A stretch of DNA of 52,293 nucleotides, from contig JAIOQZ010000038.1 in assembly GCA_021108395.1 (NCBI GenBank), positions 67,415 to 119,707 on the forward strand, in the 5' to 3' direction. Shown here piece by piece: positions 23,597 through 34,516 of the stretch (its first letter is position 1; every line of letters starts with the position of its first letter). Origin of the DNA: Candidatus Cloacimonadota bacterium (lineage in GTDB: Bacteria > Cloacimonadota > Cloacimonadia > Cloacimonadales > JAIOQZ01). Under the pieces are notes generated by a model. It made no database searches. It saw nothing but the letters and a program-made list of their open reading frames with translations, and was not told the origin of the DNA. The position numbers were made by a program, and so were the translations under genes.

Positions 23597-24718
23597 ATGA
23601 ATAATGGCGCAAAAAAATCAATAAGTCTTTTTTCGGGTGCCGGTGGTATGGATATCGGTATTCAAGATTCGGGTTTTGAAATATTGGCCGAAATTGAATT
23701 TGATGAGCATTGTTGCTCAACTTTACGCACTAACGCAAAGAAACAAAAGAGAAACACACTTGTAATTCAAGCGGATATTCGTGATATTGACCCACAAGTA
23801 TTGATGAAAGACCTTAATTTGAAAAAAGGTAGTTTGGATCTTTTATTCGGAGGACCGCCATGTCAATCGTTTTCATTGGCTGGAAAACAACTTGGACTGC
23901 GCGACGAACGGGGGCTTCTTCTTTTCGAAATTATCCGATTTGCGAACATTATGCGCCCCAAGGTTATTCTACTGGAACAGGTCAAGGGGCTACTTTCCTC
24001 AAAGGGTAACACAAACAAACGCGGGGAAGTCATCGAGAAATTTCTGCGTGAGTTGGAAGCAATCAACTACACTCCTAAATGGCGCGTAATTCTCGCTGCT
24101 GATTATGGAGTCCCGCAGTTGCGCGAACGTCTTTTCGTTGTAGCAACACATGGTCAGAATGGTTTTGTCTTTCCAGAACCAACCTATGCCCCTCCAAAAG
24201 ATTGTAGAGGTCTCTTTCACTACGAGCCGCATGTAGGAATAGGAGAAGTCATCAAGGGATTGGGAAAACCAGACCCCAAGATTCGAGGCAAAACTGTCTA
24301 TGAAAGACTTGATAGCCACGTTGATGTTACACCACCCAGGGACCGAGAACGAATCGCTCAAGTACCTGAAGGTTCATATCTATCTGCGCAAACACATTTG
24401 AGCAAGGATCTCCGTTGCAGCTTGACTCCCAAGGACACAACGAAGTATCTTCGCCTTCATCGAAAGCGCCCATCAAATACGTTGAGATGTGGCGAGATAT
24501 TTTATCATCCTGTAGAAGATAGATATCTAACGCCGCGCGAATATATGAGAATACACGGCTATCCGGATGATTATATTCTGAAGGGGCCAATACGATCTAG
24601 AACGGGTTCTGTGAAAAATCTTGATCAGCATAGGCAGATAGCAAATTCTGTTCCGCCACCATTGGCGAATTTAATTGGTTTGCAGATAATGAGATTCATA
24701 AATGAGCAAGATATTTGA
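23597..24718 (+). CDS. DNA (cytosine-5)-methyltransferase of a type II restriction-modification system
   Basis: 373 residues with the ordered motifs of C5 methylases: I SLFSGAGGMDIG (10-21), IV GGPPCQSFS with the nucleophile Cys89, VI at 127-129, VIII QLRERLF (174-180), and X QIANSVPPPLA near the C terminus. Motif VI reads Glu-Gln-Val instead of the usual Glu-Asn-Val; the catalytic Glu127 is kept. The variable target region between VIII and IX (about 200-300) does not reveal the recognition site. The DNA is clearly more AT-rich than its neighbours, and the end overlaps the nuclease gene by 17 bp. TTGACA at 23521 is a possible -35. It methylates DNA to protect it from the adjacent nuclease. 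Confidence 0.93.
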   Translation: MNNGAKKSISLFSGAGGMDIGIQDSGFEILAEIEFDEHCCSTLRTNAKKQKRNTLVIQADIRDIDPQVLMKDLNLKKGSLDLLFGGPPCQSFSLAGKQLGLRDERGLLLFEIIRFANIMRPKVILLEQVKGLLSSKGNTNKRGEVIEKFLRELEAINYTPKWRVILAADYGVPQLRERLFVVATHGQNGFVFPEPTYAPPKDCRGLFHYEPHVGIGEVIKGLGKPDPKIRGKTVYERLDSHVDVTPPRDRERIAQVPEGSYLSAQTHLSKDLRCSLTPKDTTKYLRLHRKRPSNTLRCGEIFYHPVEDRYLTPREYMRIHGYPDDYILKGPIRSRTGSVKNLDQHRQIANSVPPPLANLIGLQIMRFINEQDI

Positions 24719-25814
24719 ATTGTACGGCTATCGACTTGATTGCTGGAACGAAGAAGCCGCAAGAAATCGTTCCAAAGCGTGGTGTCCATTTATGGATGCG
24801 GAGTGTGACGGGGGAGGAAACCGTTACCTTTCAGCTTTGGATTTGAGCAGAATCCCTCGCTTGAAAGAATACTTCCCCGATAAAGACATTGTTCAATCCG
24901 GCATATGTTCTCTGCGTCTCAGAGATGGCGAGCAACCATGGATTGTTTGTCCCCGTCGATTACTATCGCTCAAGGCGGGCACACATCCGCGATATCAAAC
25001 ACATGTTCAAGAACAGATTGTCAAATATGCTCAATTTGAAACTGGGAAGGCATATCGAGCATGGTCGGAAGTCAAAATGAAAATCGAAACGACAAATGAC
25101 GATGATGAAGCCAAGACGTTCGATTACACATTTGATTACATATTGACTGGCTCAGGCAGAAAAAGGCTTTCTGATGTTTCTGCGCTTATCGGAAAAGGGA
25201 GTAGGGCCACTTTGGCGCTTGCTGAGTCTAATGGCTATACTGTAGCATTTCGCAATGGCGAGCAATGGATCGACAATTTTCCCGCCGACCCTATTATCAT
25301 CATTGAAATCATGACCTCAAGCACATCGGGAGGCAACAAGAAAAATCGAACACGAATTGCAATGGCATGTGAGGACGCAATTATTGATCCAGCGAATCAC
25401 AATGGACCAGGAATAAATTACCGACAAGTTTGGGCACGAATGGTGAGCCAGCTTATTGTGAAATCTCAAGTTGGGTTGGCTTGGACTGGCAAGACATTCT
25501 GGTTACTACAGGATGTGCTTGCTCATTATATCTCAAGCACAACTGCACTTGATCTATCTCGACATGTTGCTGAACATCCAGATGAGGTCAATATTCTATC
25601 TTTCGGCTATGGAGATATTGACGGCAGTGACAATAAGCCCATAGTTATGCTGGAAGATTCGACATTTTACGCTGGCCCCATAACCGAGAATACTTCAGAA
25701 GAACGATCGAAGGGCTTTGTTGAGATCGTAAAGATTGGTGCCCCTCCTAGCAAAAATCATCTTTGGCGTTCACTATTCAAGAAAATGCCGTGTGGTTGTT
25801 TGCGCACTAAATAA
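24702..25814 (+). CDS. NotI-like type II restriction endonuclease
   Basis: 370 residues. The N terminus carries four cysteines in the NotI-family arrangement, WCPFMDAEC (Cys28, Cys35), GICSLR (Cys69) and VCPRRLL (Cys83), which in NotI hold an iron atom. The next part has the nuclease-fold pattern AWSEVKMKIE, FDYTFDYIL (Asp145) and IIIIEIMTSS (Glu202), a candidate PD-(D/E)XK core. The assignment rests on these motifs plus coupling to a methylase; percentage similarity is unknown. NotI itself cuts an 8-bp GC-rich site, but specificity cannot be carried over. The base composition is AT-rich like the methylase, supporting joint transfer. The stop codon lies only 8 bp before a fragment of the secreted-protein sorting domain. 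Confidence 0.78.
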   Translation: MSKIFELYGYRLDCWNEEAARNRSKAWCPFMDAECDGGGNRYLSALDLSRIPRLKEYFPDKDIVQSGICSLRLRDGEQPWIVCPRRLLSLKAGTHPRYQTHVQEQIVKYAQFETGKAYRAWSEVKMKIETTNDDDEAKTFDYTFDYILTGSGRKRLSDVSALIGKGSRATLALAESNGYTVAFRNGEQWIDNFPADPIIIIEIMTSSTSGGNKKNRTRIAMACEDAIIDPANHNGPGINYRQVWARMVSQLIVKSQVGLAWTGKTFWLLQDVLAHYISSTTALDLSRHVAEHPDEVNILSFGYGDIDGSDNKPIVMLEDSTFYAGPITENTSEERSKGFVEIVKIGAPPSKNHLWRSLFKKMPCGCLRTK

Positions 25815-25822
25815 CTTGGGGC

Positions 25823-25873
25823 TTGCAGTCCGGTGGCAACACCGAAACCCGCAAGATGCTGCTGCTTAAATGA
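25823..25873 (+). pseudogene. 3' remnant of a secreted paralogue (end of sorting domain)
   Basis: Sixteen codons from 25823 read LQSGGNTETRKMLLLK and then TGA (25871-25873), which is the exact end of the C-terminal sorting domain of the paralogues ending at 19072, 21145 and 23288, with nearly the same DNA. GC-rich composition resumes exactly here. With the signal-peptide remnant at 23373 it brackets the restriction-modification pair. The TGA overlaps the ATG of the next gene (ATGA), an arrangement inherited from the intact gene. Confidence 0.85.
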
Positions 25874-26616
25874 CAGCAAGCCGTCAATCACTGCCCGAAA
25901 CCGCTCTCTACGCCCCCGTGCGTGACTGGCTCGAGCGCGCCGGGTGGACTGTGCGCGCCGAGGTGAAGAACTGCGACGTGGCCGCCCGCAAGGGCGACGA
26001 CCTCGTGGTGGTGGAGCTGAAGCGCACTGTGGGCATCCGCCTGCTCGAACAAGCCCTCGACCGCCAGCGCATTACTCCCACCGTGTATGTGGCGGTGCCA
26101 CGTCATGCGCTGCCGAAAAAACGCCGCGCCGTCGCCCGCTTGTTCCGTCTGCTGCGGCGGCTCGAGCTGGGGCTGCTCAGCGTTGACCTTAGCTACGACC
26201 CGCCACGCCTCGAGGTGCACTTTCATCCGTTGTCCTGCAAACCCCGCCGCCAGAAACGTCGCCGCACGGCGGTAATCGAGGAGATTGCGGGACGGGCAGC
26301 AAACCTCAACACCGGCGGCAGCAACAGTCGCAAGCGGTTCACGGCCTACCGCCAGGAAGCGCTGCACATCGCCTGCTGTCTGGAAAAGTTTGGCAATCTG
26401 CCACCGCGAGTGTGTCGCAAACTGGGCACTGCTACGCACACCGGGCGCATTCTGATCACCAATCACTACGGCTGGTTCGACCGCGTAGATCACGGGGTTT
26501 ACGCCCTCAACGCCACTGGCCGCACTGCCCTGAAAACATGGTCAAGCGCGGCAGAGCCTCTGGCTGCTTCGCTGCCTGCCAGCCTCGAAGATACGGGCAT
26601 TACTCGCAATTGGTAG
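25870..26616 (+). CDS. DUF2161-type PD-(D/E)XK nuclease-like protein
   Basis: 248 residues. The first half matches the DUF2161 pattern: YAPVRDWLERAGWTVRAEV, CDVAARKGDDLVVVELK, LLEQALDRQRI and VYVAVP. It holds a plausible nuclease core Glu31, Asp36 and Glu49-x-Lys51. The second half (about 145-240) reads like a winged-helix (YRQEALHIACCLEKFG and HYGWFDRVDHGVYALNATGR). The family is annotated as a putative PD-(D/E)XK phosphodiesterase with no known biological role. Composition is GC-rich like the host genes, so it did not arrive with the restriction pair. The start overlaps the stop of the truncated paralogue, so it was translationally coupled to that gene and may now depend on read-through from the restriction genes. 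Confidence 0.78.
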   Translation: MTASRQSLPETALYAPVRDWLERAGWTVRAEVKNCDVAARKGDDLVVVELKRTVGIRLLEQALDRQRITPTVYVAVPRHALPKKRRAVARLFRLLRRLELGLLSVDLSYDPPRLEVHFHPLSCKPRRQKRRRTAVIEEIAGRAANLNTGGSNSRKRFTAYRQEALHIACCLEKFGNLPPRVCRKLGTATHTGRILITNHYGWFDRVDHGVYALNATGRTALKTWSSAAEPLAASLPASLEDTGITRNW

Positions 26617-26681
26617 CGAAATGGTTTGACAGATTCGCGGGGTTGTGAACAAGCTCCTGTAATTCGAGCAAGGAGAGACTG

Positions 26682-26981
26682 ATGAAGAAAAAAGATAAAA
26701 GCGCCGGCCCCGCCACCAACCCTATTCTCTCACATGCCATCTCGATGATCTTCGACCTGGCCAAGCACTGGTTGAAGGACCTCGAAAACACGCGCAAGGT
26801 GAACAAGATCGACAAGTTCAGCGAGCAGTTCGGCACCCTCGAAAACCTGGTCATCAAGATAGACCGGCGCGCCCAGGAAAATGGCAAGCTCATCGAGAAG
26901 CTCAAACTGCAACTCCTGTGGAGCAATATTGTCATCATTCTGCTGCTCGTGGTTTCAGTGCTGCAACTTTTTCTGGGATAA
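26682..26981 (+). CDS. Small protein with coiled coil and C-terminal membrane helix
   Basis: 99 residues with a ribosome-binding site AAGGAGAG before the ATG. A lysine-rich start is followed by an amphipathic helical region (about 15-75) with heptad-like spacing and then one strong hydrophobic helix (about 78-98, LLWSNIVIILLLVVSVLQLF), so it is a tail-anchored inner-membrane protein. No family recognised. A hairpin repeat begins 7 bp after its stop codon. Confidence 0.65.
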   Translation: MKKKDKSAGPATNPILSHAISMIFDLAKHWLKDLENTRKVNKIDKFSEQFGTLENLVIKIDRRAQENGKLIEKLKLQLLWSNIVIILLLVVSVLQLFLG

Positions 26982-26987
26982 ACACCA

Positions 26988-27144
26988 CTCGCTTTTTGAA
27001 AAAAGCGAGACCAAAAACTTTTGCGGATACTTCGTATCCTATGTACAAAAACATTTCTTCTAATCAAGGATGCGCAGCATCCGTTGAAAGTTTTTGATTC
27101 CACTTTTTGCAAAAAGTGGACGGGGTTCAGGGGCAGAGCCCCTG
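26988..27144 (+). repeat. MITE-like five-hairpin repeat, copy 1
   Basis: Five hairpins in series: A CTCGCTTTT/AAAAGCGAG (26988-27009), B GGATAC/GTATCC (27025-27039), C GGATGC/GCATCC (27068-27082), D a perfect 20-bp palindrome starting CCACTTTTTG (27100-27119) and E CAGGGGC/GCCCCTG (27128-27144). The linkers ACCAAAAACTTTT after A and GTTTTTGAT before D recur in copy 2. It fills the gap between the small membrane protein and polA and ends 12 bp before the polA ATG, so it would be in the polA leader. Confidence 0.85.
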
Positions 27145-27156
27145 TCTTGAGGACTG

Positions 27157-29865
<2,709 letters not shown>

Positions 29866-29873
29866 GAGGAGAG

Positions 29874-31142
29874 ATGCAGACCTTTGACTTGCCGTATGGA
29901 GAGGACGAACGCACCATTAGCCTGCCGGAGCGCAATGTGCGTGGCATACTCGAACTGGCCGACCTGCCGCCGCTGGACGCTCTCGAAATCTGTCTGCTCG
30001 AACGGCTCGAACGCCCCACCGGCACCCCCAGTCTGCAACAGATGCTGCGCGACCACGCGCCCATCGGCTCACTGGTCATTCTCGTCAGTGACATCACTCG
30101 CGGCAGCGAATACCCCCGTGCCCTGCCCACGCTGCTCGAATACATTCGCGCCGCAGGGGTGCCCCGCGAGTCAGTGAGCTTCGTCATTGCAGAGGGTACC
30201 CACCGCGACATGACCCCCGACGAGATACGCGGTCACTACGGCGATTTCGCTGTGGACAACTATCCCTTCGAGAACCACGACTGCCGCGCCGCCGACCTCG
30301 TTCACCTGGGCGACCTTGCAGGTGTCAACCCGCTGTTGGTGAACCGTCGCGTGGCCGAAGCCGATTTCATCATCACCACCGGTATGCTCAACACGCACTA
30401 CTTCGCCGGGTTTTCCGGCGGACGCAAGTCGATATTGCCGGGCGTGTCGGGGTATGACACCGTCCGCCGCAACCATGCGCAAATACAGCACCCGGGCTGC
30501 CAGATAGCCAACCTCGAGGGCAACCCCATCCACGCGCAGATGAGCGAGGCCGCCACACTCGCGGGCGTCGATTTCAACCTCAACTTCGTGAACAACCAGA
30601 AAAAGCGCATCGCCGAGATATTCGCCGGCGACATACACGACAGCTTTCTGGCGGGCACGGAGTACATCCGGCAGCGCTATTCGGTGAAGTTCGACGGGCC
30701 TGCCGATGTGGTCATCACCACGCCTGGCGGCGCGCCCAAAGACCTCACGCTCTATCACACGCAGAAGTGCATGAACAACGTGCAGAAGCTGGTGAAGCCC
30801 GGTGGAACGGTGGTTGTGCTCAGCCAGTGCGGCGAGGGCGTGGGCCAGCAGACGATGGACGAGTGGCTGTCGGGCGCGGCCAACCTGCAGGAGCTGGTGG
30901 ACACCCCGCCCCAGCGCATCACCATCGGTGGACACCGCGCCGTGGCCACTGCCAAGCTGCTGCAACACAGCGACATCGTCCTCATAACCAATCTGAGCAG
31001 GGACAAGACCGAGTCGCTGCACTTCGGTTGGCAACCAGGCTGGGACGAGACGCTCGAATGGCTGCGCCGCAAGCACGGCGACGACTTCTCCGCCTGGGTA
31101 GTGCCCAACGGTACGCTGTTCTATGGGGAGGAGGGGCTTTGA
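29874..31142 (+). CDS. larA: Nickel-pincer (LarA-type) lactate racemase family protein
   Basis: 422 residues, the family length. The catalytic set of Lactiplantibacillus LarA lines up: His110 in GTHRDMT and His175 in NTHYFAGF (proton transfer), Lys185 in SGGRKSILPG (covalent attachment of the nickel pincer cofactor) and His201 in RRNHAQ (nickel ligand). The family interconverts 2-hydroxy acids. Cofactor makers larB, larC and larE are not in the window, and the substrate of many LarA homologues is not lactate, so the symbol marks the family only. It begins 8 bp after polA with GGAGGAGAG, so the two share a transcript. A hairpin repeat follows 12 bp after the stop. Confidence 0.88.
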   Translation: MQTFDLPYGEDERTISLPERNVRGILELADLPPLDALEICLLERLERPTGTPSLQQMLRDHAPIGSLVILVSDITRGSEYPRALPTLLEYIRAAGVPRESVSFVIAEGTHRDMTPDEIRGHYGDFAVDNYPFENHDCRAADLVHLGDLAGVNPLLVNRRVAEADFIITTGMLNTHYFAGFSGGRKSILPGVSGYDTVRRNHAQIQHPGCQIANLEGNPIHAQMSEAATLAGVDFNLNFVNNQKKRIAEIFAGDIHDSFLAGTEYIRQRYSVKFDGPADVVITTPGGAPKDLTLYHTQKCMNNVQKLVKPGGTVVVLSQCGEGVGQQTMDEWLSGAANLQELVDTPPQRITIGGHRAVATAKLLQHSDIVLITNLSRDKTESLHFGWQPGWDETLEWLRRKHGDDFSAWVVPNGTLFYGEEGL

Positions 31143-31154
31143 AAAAACGTAAGA

Positions 31155-31338
31155 AGGGGCGCTGCCCCTAAACCCCGCTCGCCTTTTGTAAAAGGCGAGA
31201 CCGAAAACTTTTAACGGATACTGCGTATCCTGCGTACAAAATAATTATTCCTGTACATAGGAAACGAAGTTTCCGCAAGAGTTTTTGATCCAAACTTTTT
31301 GCAAAAAGTTTGGCGGGGTGTCAGGGGCGGAGCCCCTG
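31155..31338 (+). repeat. MITE-like repeat, copy 2 (complete, with inverted GC-rich ends)
   Basis: This copy has an extra left-end hairpin AGGGGC/GCCCCT (31155-31169) and then A CTCGCCTTTT/AAAAGGCGAG (31178-31199), B GGATAC/GTATCC (31216-31230), C GGAAAC/GTTTCC (31260-31274), D a perfect 24-bp palindrome (31290-31313) and E CAGGGGC/GCCCCTG (31322-31338). The two ends, including AACCCC next to A and GGGGT after D, are inverted copies of each other. Stems A, C and D differ from copy 1 but stay paired. It lies between larA and the protease gene. Confidence 0.88.
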
Positions 31339-31406
31339 CTCTTTTTCCCTTGCCAGTTCCCTCACCACATGATATGTTTGCTTATATCTTGTTCGAGGAG
31401 GGCATC

Positions 31407-34028
31407 ATGCGTGTGTGGGCCTGCATTATATTGGTGGCGTTCGTCGTGGCGAACCTCGTCGCGTCCGACTGCGAACCAGGCCGCGTGGCGTTCAAGGTGC
31501 GCGGCGAGTACAAGCACCTGCTGCGGCTGTCCGGCTGCGGCTGCGGCATCGCCTCGATTGACCGTCAACTGTCCGCGCTGGGCGTGGACGAGGTGAAGCG
31601 CCGCTTCGTGTTCGACGCCTCGAAGCGCACCGCCGACATGCCCGACCTCTCGCTCATTATCGAGGCGAGCTTTCCGTCGCGGTTGAGTCCCCAGGGTATG
31701 GCATCTCTGCTGGAACGCGACCCGCACATAGACTGGGCCGAGCCAATCTTCATCGATTCGCTGCTGGCCGTTCCCGACGACCCTTACTACTCCACCTCGC
31801 CATACCTCGCCGCCATGCAGGCCGAAGCCGCCTGGGACATCCACAAGGGCGAAGATGGCGCGCAGGAGACAATCGTGGCGATAGTGGACACCGGGACAAA
31901 CTGGCTGCACCCAGACCTGGGCGACAACATCTGGCAGAACCTGGGCGAGGACGCCGACGGCGACGGACTCACTATGCTGTACGACGGCGGCTGGGTGTTT
32001 GACACCGGCGACCTCAACGGCGTGGACGACGACGGCAACGGCTATGTGGATGATCTCATCGGCTGGGACTTTATGCTCGACGGGCAGGGCAACCAGGGCA
32101 ATGACCCTTATGATAGCAGCTCACACGGCACACGCACCGGCGGTGTTGCCGCCATGGTGACAAACAACGCCATCGGCGGAGCCAGCATCTCGTGGAACGT
32201 ATCGCTCATGCCGCTGTCATGTTCTCACCCCGGCAGCGGCTCCATATATCGCGGCTATGACGCCATCCTCTATGCCGCCGAAAACGGGGCGGCTGTCATC
32301 AACTGTAGTTGGGGCGGCAGCACGTTCTCGCAGGCAAATCAGGACATAATCGACTATGCGTGGGGGCTGGACGGTGTGGTGGTGGCTGCTGCCGGCAACG
32401 GCAACAATACCGCACGCCTTTACCCGGCCTGCTACGCTCATGTGGTGGCCGTGGCTTCTGCCCAGAACAGCGGCGTAAAAACCGCCGTTTCCACCTTCGG
32501 CCCGCAGATCGATGTCTGCGCACCCTCCGATTCAATCTTCACAACAGAGGGCAGCGGTTACACATGGGTGCACCATTACACATCCTACGCCAGTCCGGTG
32601 GCCGCCGGATTGGCCGCGCTCATCGCATCGCAGCACCCCGAATGGGCCGCCGCGACGCTGGTCAACCAACTCGTGGCCACCTGCGACGACATCGACGCGC
32701 TCAACCCAGGGCTCGAGAATCAGCTTGGCCAGGGGATGCTCAACGCCCAGCGCGCTCTCAGCGAAGTGAACCCGCAGGTTGACCAGGAGCTGCGCCCTCT
32801 CATGCATGAAGTCGGCGTACCCACCGACGCCAACGGTAACGGCGCAGTCGAGCCGGGCGAGCAGTTCAGCCTCAATCTAACGCTGCTCAACCACAGCCTG
32901 GTGGGCGACAGTCTCTCCTGCACCCTCTCGACCTCAAATTCGCAGGCCACGATTCTCGATGACCAGCATTCGGTGTTTCTTCCCGCCGATGGATACGCCG
33001 AGCTTGAAGATGCGTTTCTTGTCGAGATTACGCCTGGCGCGACATCGCAGCATATTACCTTCACGCTGACAATAGCTGCCAACCTGCCCATCATCACCGC
33101 TACGCAGTTCGACATCAAAATATTGGTAAACGCAGGCGGGGTCTTTGTCTGGAGCGCGGCAAACAACAGCTACATAAGCGGATACTACATCAGAACCGAG
33201 CTTCTGGGCCTCGGCCATCCTGTCCTCTTCAGCAACACTTTTCCCACTTCGCTGTTCAGTTTCGATGCTGCCTATCTTTGCTTTGGTACGCCTGGCGGCA
33301 ACATTCAGAGGCTGAATTCCCTGAACAGATACACTACACTGAAGGATTATCTCGAATCCGGCGGGCGGCTGTTCATCGAAGGCGGCGATATTATTGGCTG
33401 GGACATGGCAATTCTGCCGGTGGGCGGTGACACGCTGGCCTCCGATGTGCTGTGGCCGCTGCTCGGGTTAAGCGATGCCGACGACGGTGGCGATCATGTC
33501 ATCACCGGCCTCAGCGGAGATCACGGCTGGCTGACCCAGGGGCAAAACTTCTCGGCCTCCACCCAGAGCCGCAACTACTCGATTGACACCTTCACGCCCG
33601 GCGTAAATGGAGTGGAGGGATTCTGCGAGAGTGACTACGGCGTGGTTGCCGTGCAGGGGGTTGGCGAGCACGGGCAGCGCACGTTCGTTTTCTCGTACGC
33701 CCTGCGCGAATTGGTGGACGAAGCGCCGCCCAGCACCAGTCACGATCTGGTTGCCCGCATCCACGAGTTTCTCACGACCGACAGCCTGTCGCTGCCTGTG
33801 GTGGACAGCCTGGCCATTACCCACACAGCAACCGACAGCTTGCGCCTGAGCTGGAGCTATCCGTTCGGGGTGGATGGATTCGACGTGTTCTCGGATGACA
33901 GCCCTGATGGCGACTTCTCTACAATGGTTGGTGAGACAGCGCAAACCTGGCTCGACATCGACGCAACCACGCTGCAACGAAGGTTCTATCGGGTGGTGGC
34001 GCGCCGAATGTTCGGCGTCAGTCGGTAG
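31407..34028 (+). CDS. Secreted subtilisin-like serine protease (S8)
   Basis: 873 residues from the ATG at 31407, which follows GAGGAGGG; earlier in-frame starts lie in the repeat. A signal peptide (about 1-21) is followed by an inhibitor-like prodomain (about 22-115, DPHIDWAEPIF at its end). The catalytic triad is Asp161 in VAIVDTGTNW, His240 in SSHGTRTGGVAAM and Ser393 in YTSYASPVAAGLAA, with the oxyanion Asn in AAAGNGNN. The serine motif is YTSYASP instead of GTSMAxP. A calcium-rich insert (DADGDGL, GVDDDGNGYVDD) splits the Asp and His segments. A second beta-rich region and an FN3-like module (about 790-870) form the tail; there is no NPFNP sorting domain. The last 11 bp overlap the convergent hydrogenase protease gene. 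Confidence 0.88.
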   Translation: MRVWACIILVAFVVANLVASDCEPGRVAFKVRGEYKHLLRLSGCGCGIASIDRQLSALGVDEVKRRFVFDASKRTADMPDLSLIIEASFPSRLSPQGMASLLERDPHIDWAEPIFIDSLLAVPDDPYYSTSPYLAAMQAEAAWDIHKGEDGAQETIVAIVDTGTNWLHPDLGDNIWQNLGEDADGDGLTMLYDGGWVFDTGDLNGVDDDGNGYVDDLIGWDFMLDGQGNQGNDPYDSSSHGTRTGGVAAMVTNNAIGGASISWNVSLMPLSCSHPGSGSIYRGYDAILYAAENGAAVINCSWGGSTFSQANQDIIDYAWGLDGVVVAAAGNGNNTARLYPACYAHVVAVASAQNSGVKTAVSTFGPQIDVCAPSDSIFTTEGSGYTWVHHYTSYASPVAAGLAALIASQHPEWAAATLVNQLVATCDDIDALNPGLENQLGQGMLNAQRALSEVNPQVDQELRPLMHEVGVPTDANGNGAVEPGEQFSLNLTLLNHSLVGDSLSCTLSTSNSQATILDDQHSVFLPADGYAELEDAFLVEITPGATSQHITFTLTIAANLPIITATQFDIKILVNAGGVFVWSAANNSYISGYYIRTELLGLGHPVLFSNTFPTSLFSFDAAYLCFGTPGGNIQRLNSLNRYTTLKDYLESGGRLFIEGGDIIGWDMAILPVGGDTLASDVLWPLLGLSDADDGGDHVITGLSGDHGWLTQGQNFSASTQSRNYSIDTFTPGVNGVEGFCESDYGVVAVQGVGEHGQRTFVFSYALRELVDEAPPSTSHDLVARIHEFLTTDSLSLPVVDSLAITHTATDSLRLSWSYPFGVDGFDVFSDDSPDGDFSTMVGETAQTWLDIDATTLQRRFYRVVARRMFGVSR

Positions 34029-34479
34029 GGGGAAACTGCTCGCGGCGGATAACCTGCGCGATGTGCTCCACAGCCGCTTCAACCGCCGGTGTCAACTCCT
34101 CGGAAAAGGTGCTCGAATCGGCAATCTCGATGCCATAGATGGCAATGGTCTCAGGTAGCTTCTCACCCTCACGGCGCATAATCTCGAATGCCTGAAACAG
34201 GCTGATGTCGTGGGGTGAGGTGTTGTGCAGGGCACGCGAGAAATCGTCGAATGAGAAGCGATGCAACGTGCCTGGCGCGACGCGGCCAGTCATTACGGCG
34301 TCCACCAATACCAGCCGGTCATAGCCGATTATCTCATCGACGACGCGAAAGCCGGCGGCGCTGGCCTCGAGTATGTCTGCGGGTAGATTGAAGTCCCTCA
34401 GCCTGCGCGCCACGCGAATGCCGACGCCATCATCCGAAAGGATGGGGTTGCCCAGTCCCAGTACAAGAACGCGCTTCAC
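34018..34479 (-). CDS. [NiFe]-hydrogenase maturation protease
   Basis: About 153 residues, HycI/HyaD/FrxA-type endopeptidase. It clips the C-terminal tail of the large subunit once nickel is in place. The motif GLGNPILSDDGVGIRV at the N terminus and Asp in VLVDAV provide nickel-sensing ligands, and the His in SPHDISL is the third. I prefer the GTG at 34479, which leaves the protein starting MKRVLVLGLGNP as in relatives; an upstream GTG at 34506 is possible. It is the last gene of the kor-hdr-mvh operon, 37 bp or less after the large subunit. The target in the same operon has a 26-residue tail after its last nickel-site motif, so a protease is needed. Confidence 0.92.
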   Translation of the reverse strand: MKRVLVLGLGNPILSDDGVGIRVARRLRDFNLPADILEASAAGFRVVDEIIGYDRLVLVDAVMTGRVAPGTLHRFSFDDFSRALHNTSPHDISLFQAFEIMRREGEKLPETIAIYGIEIADSSTFSEELTPAVEAAVEHIAQVIRREQFPPTD

Positions 34480-34516
34480 ATGACCACGCTCACCATCTTT
34501 TTTCACAGTGCAGTTC

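Noticed and set aside
23597-25814. Phage or integrative element
   Set aside because: Only a methylase and a nuclease are present; no integrase, transposase, phage genes or attachment-site repeats were seen at the borders.
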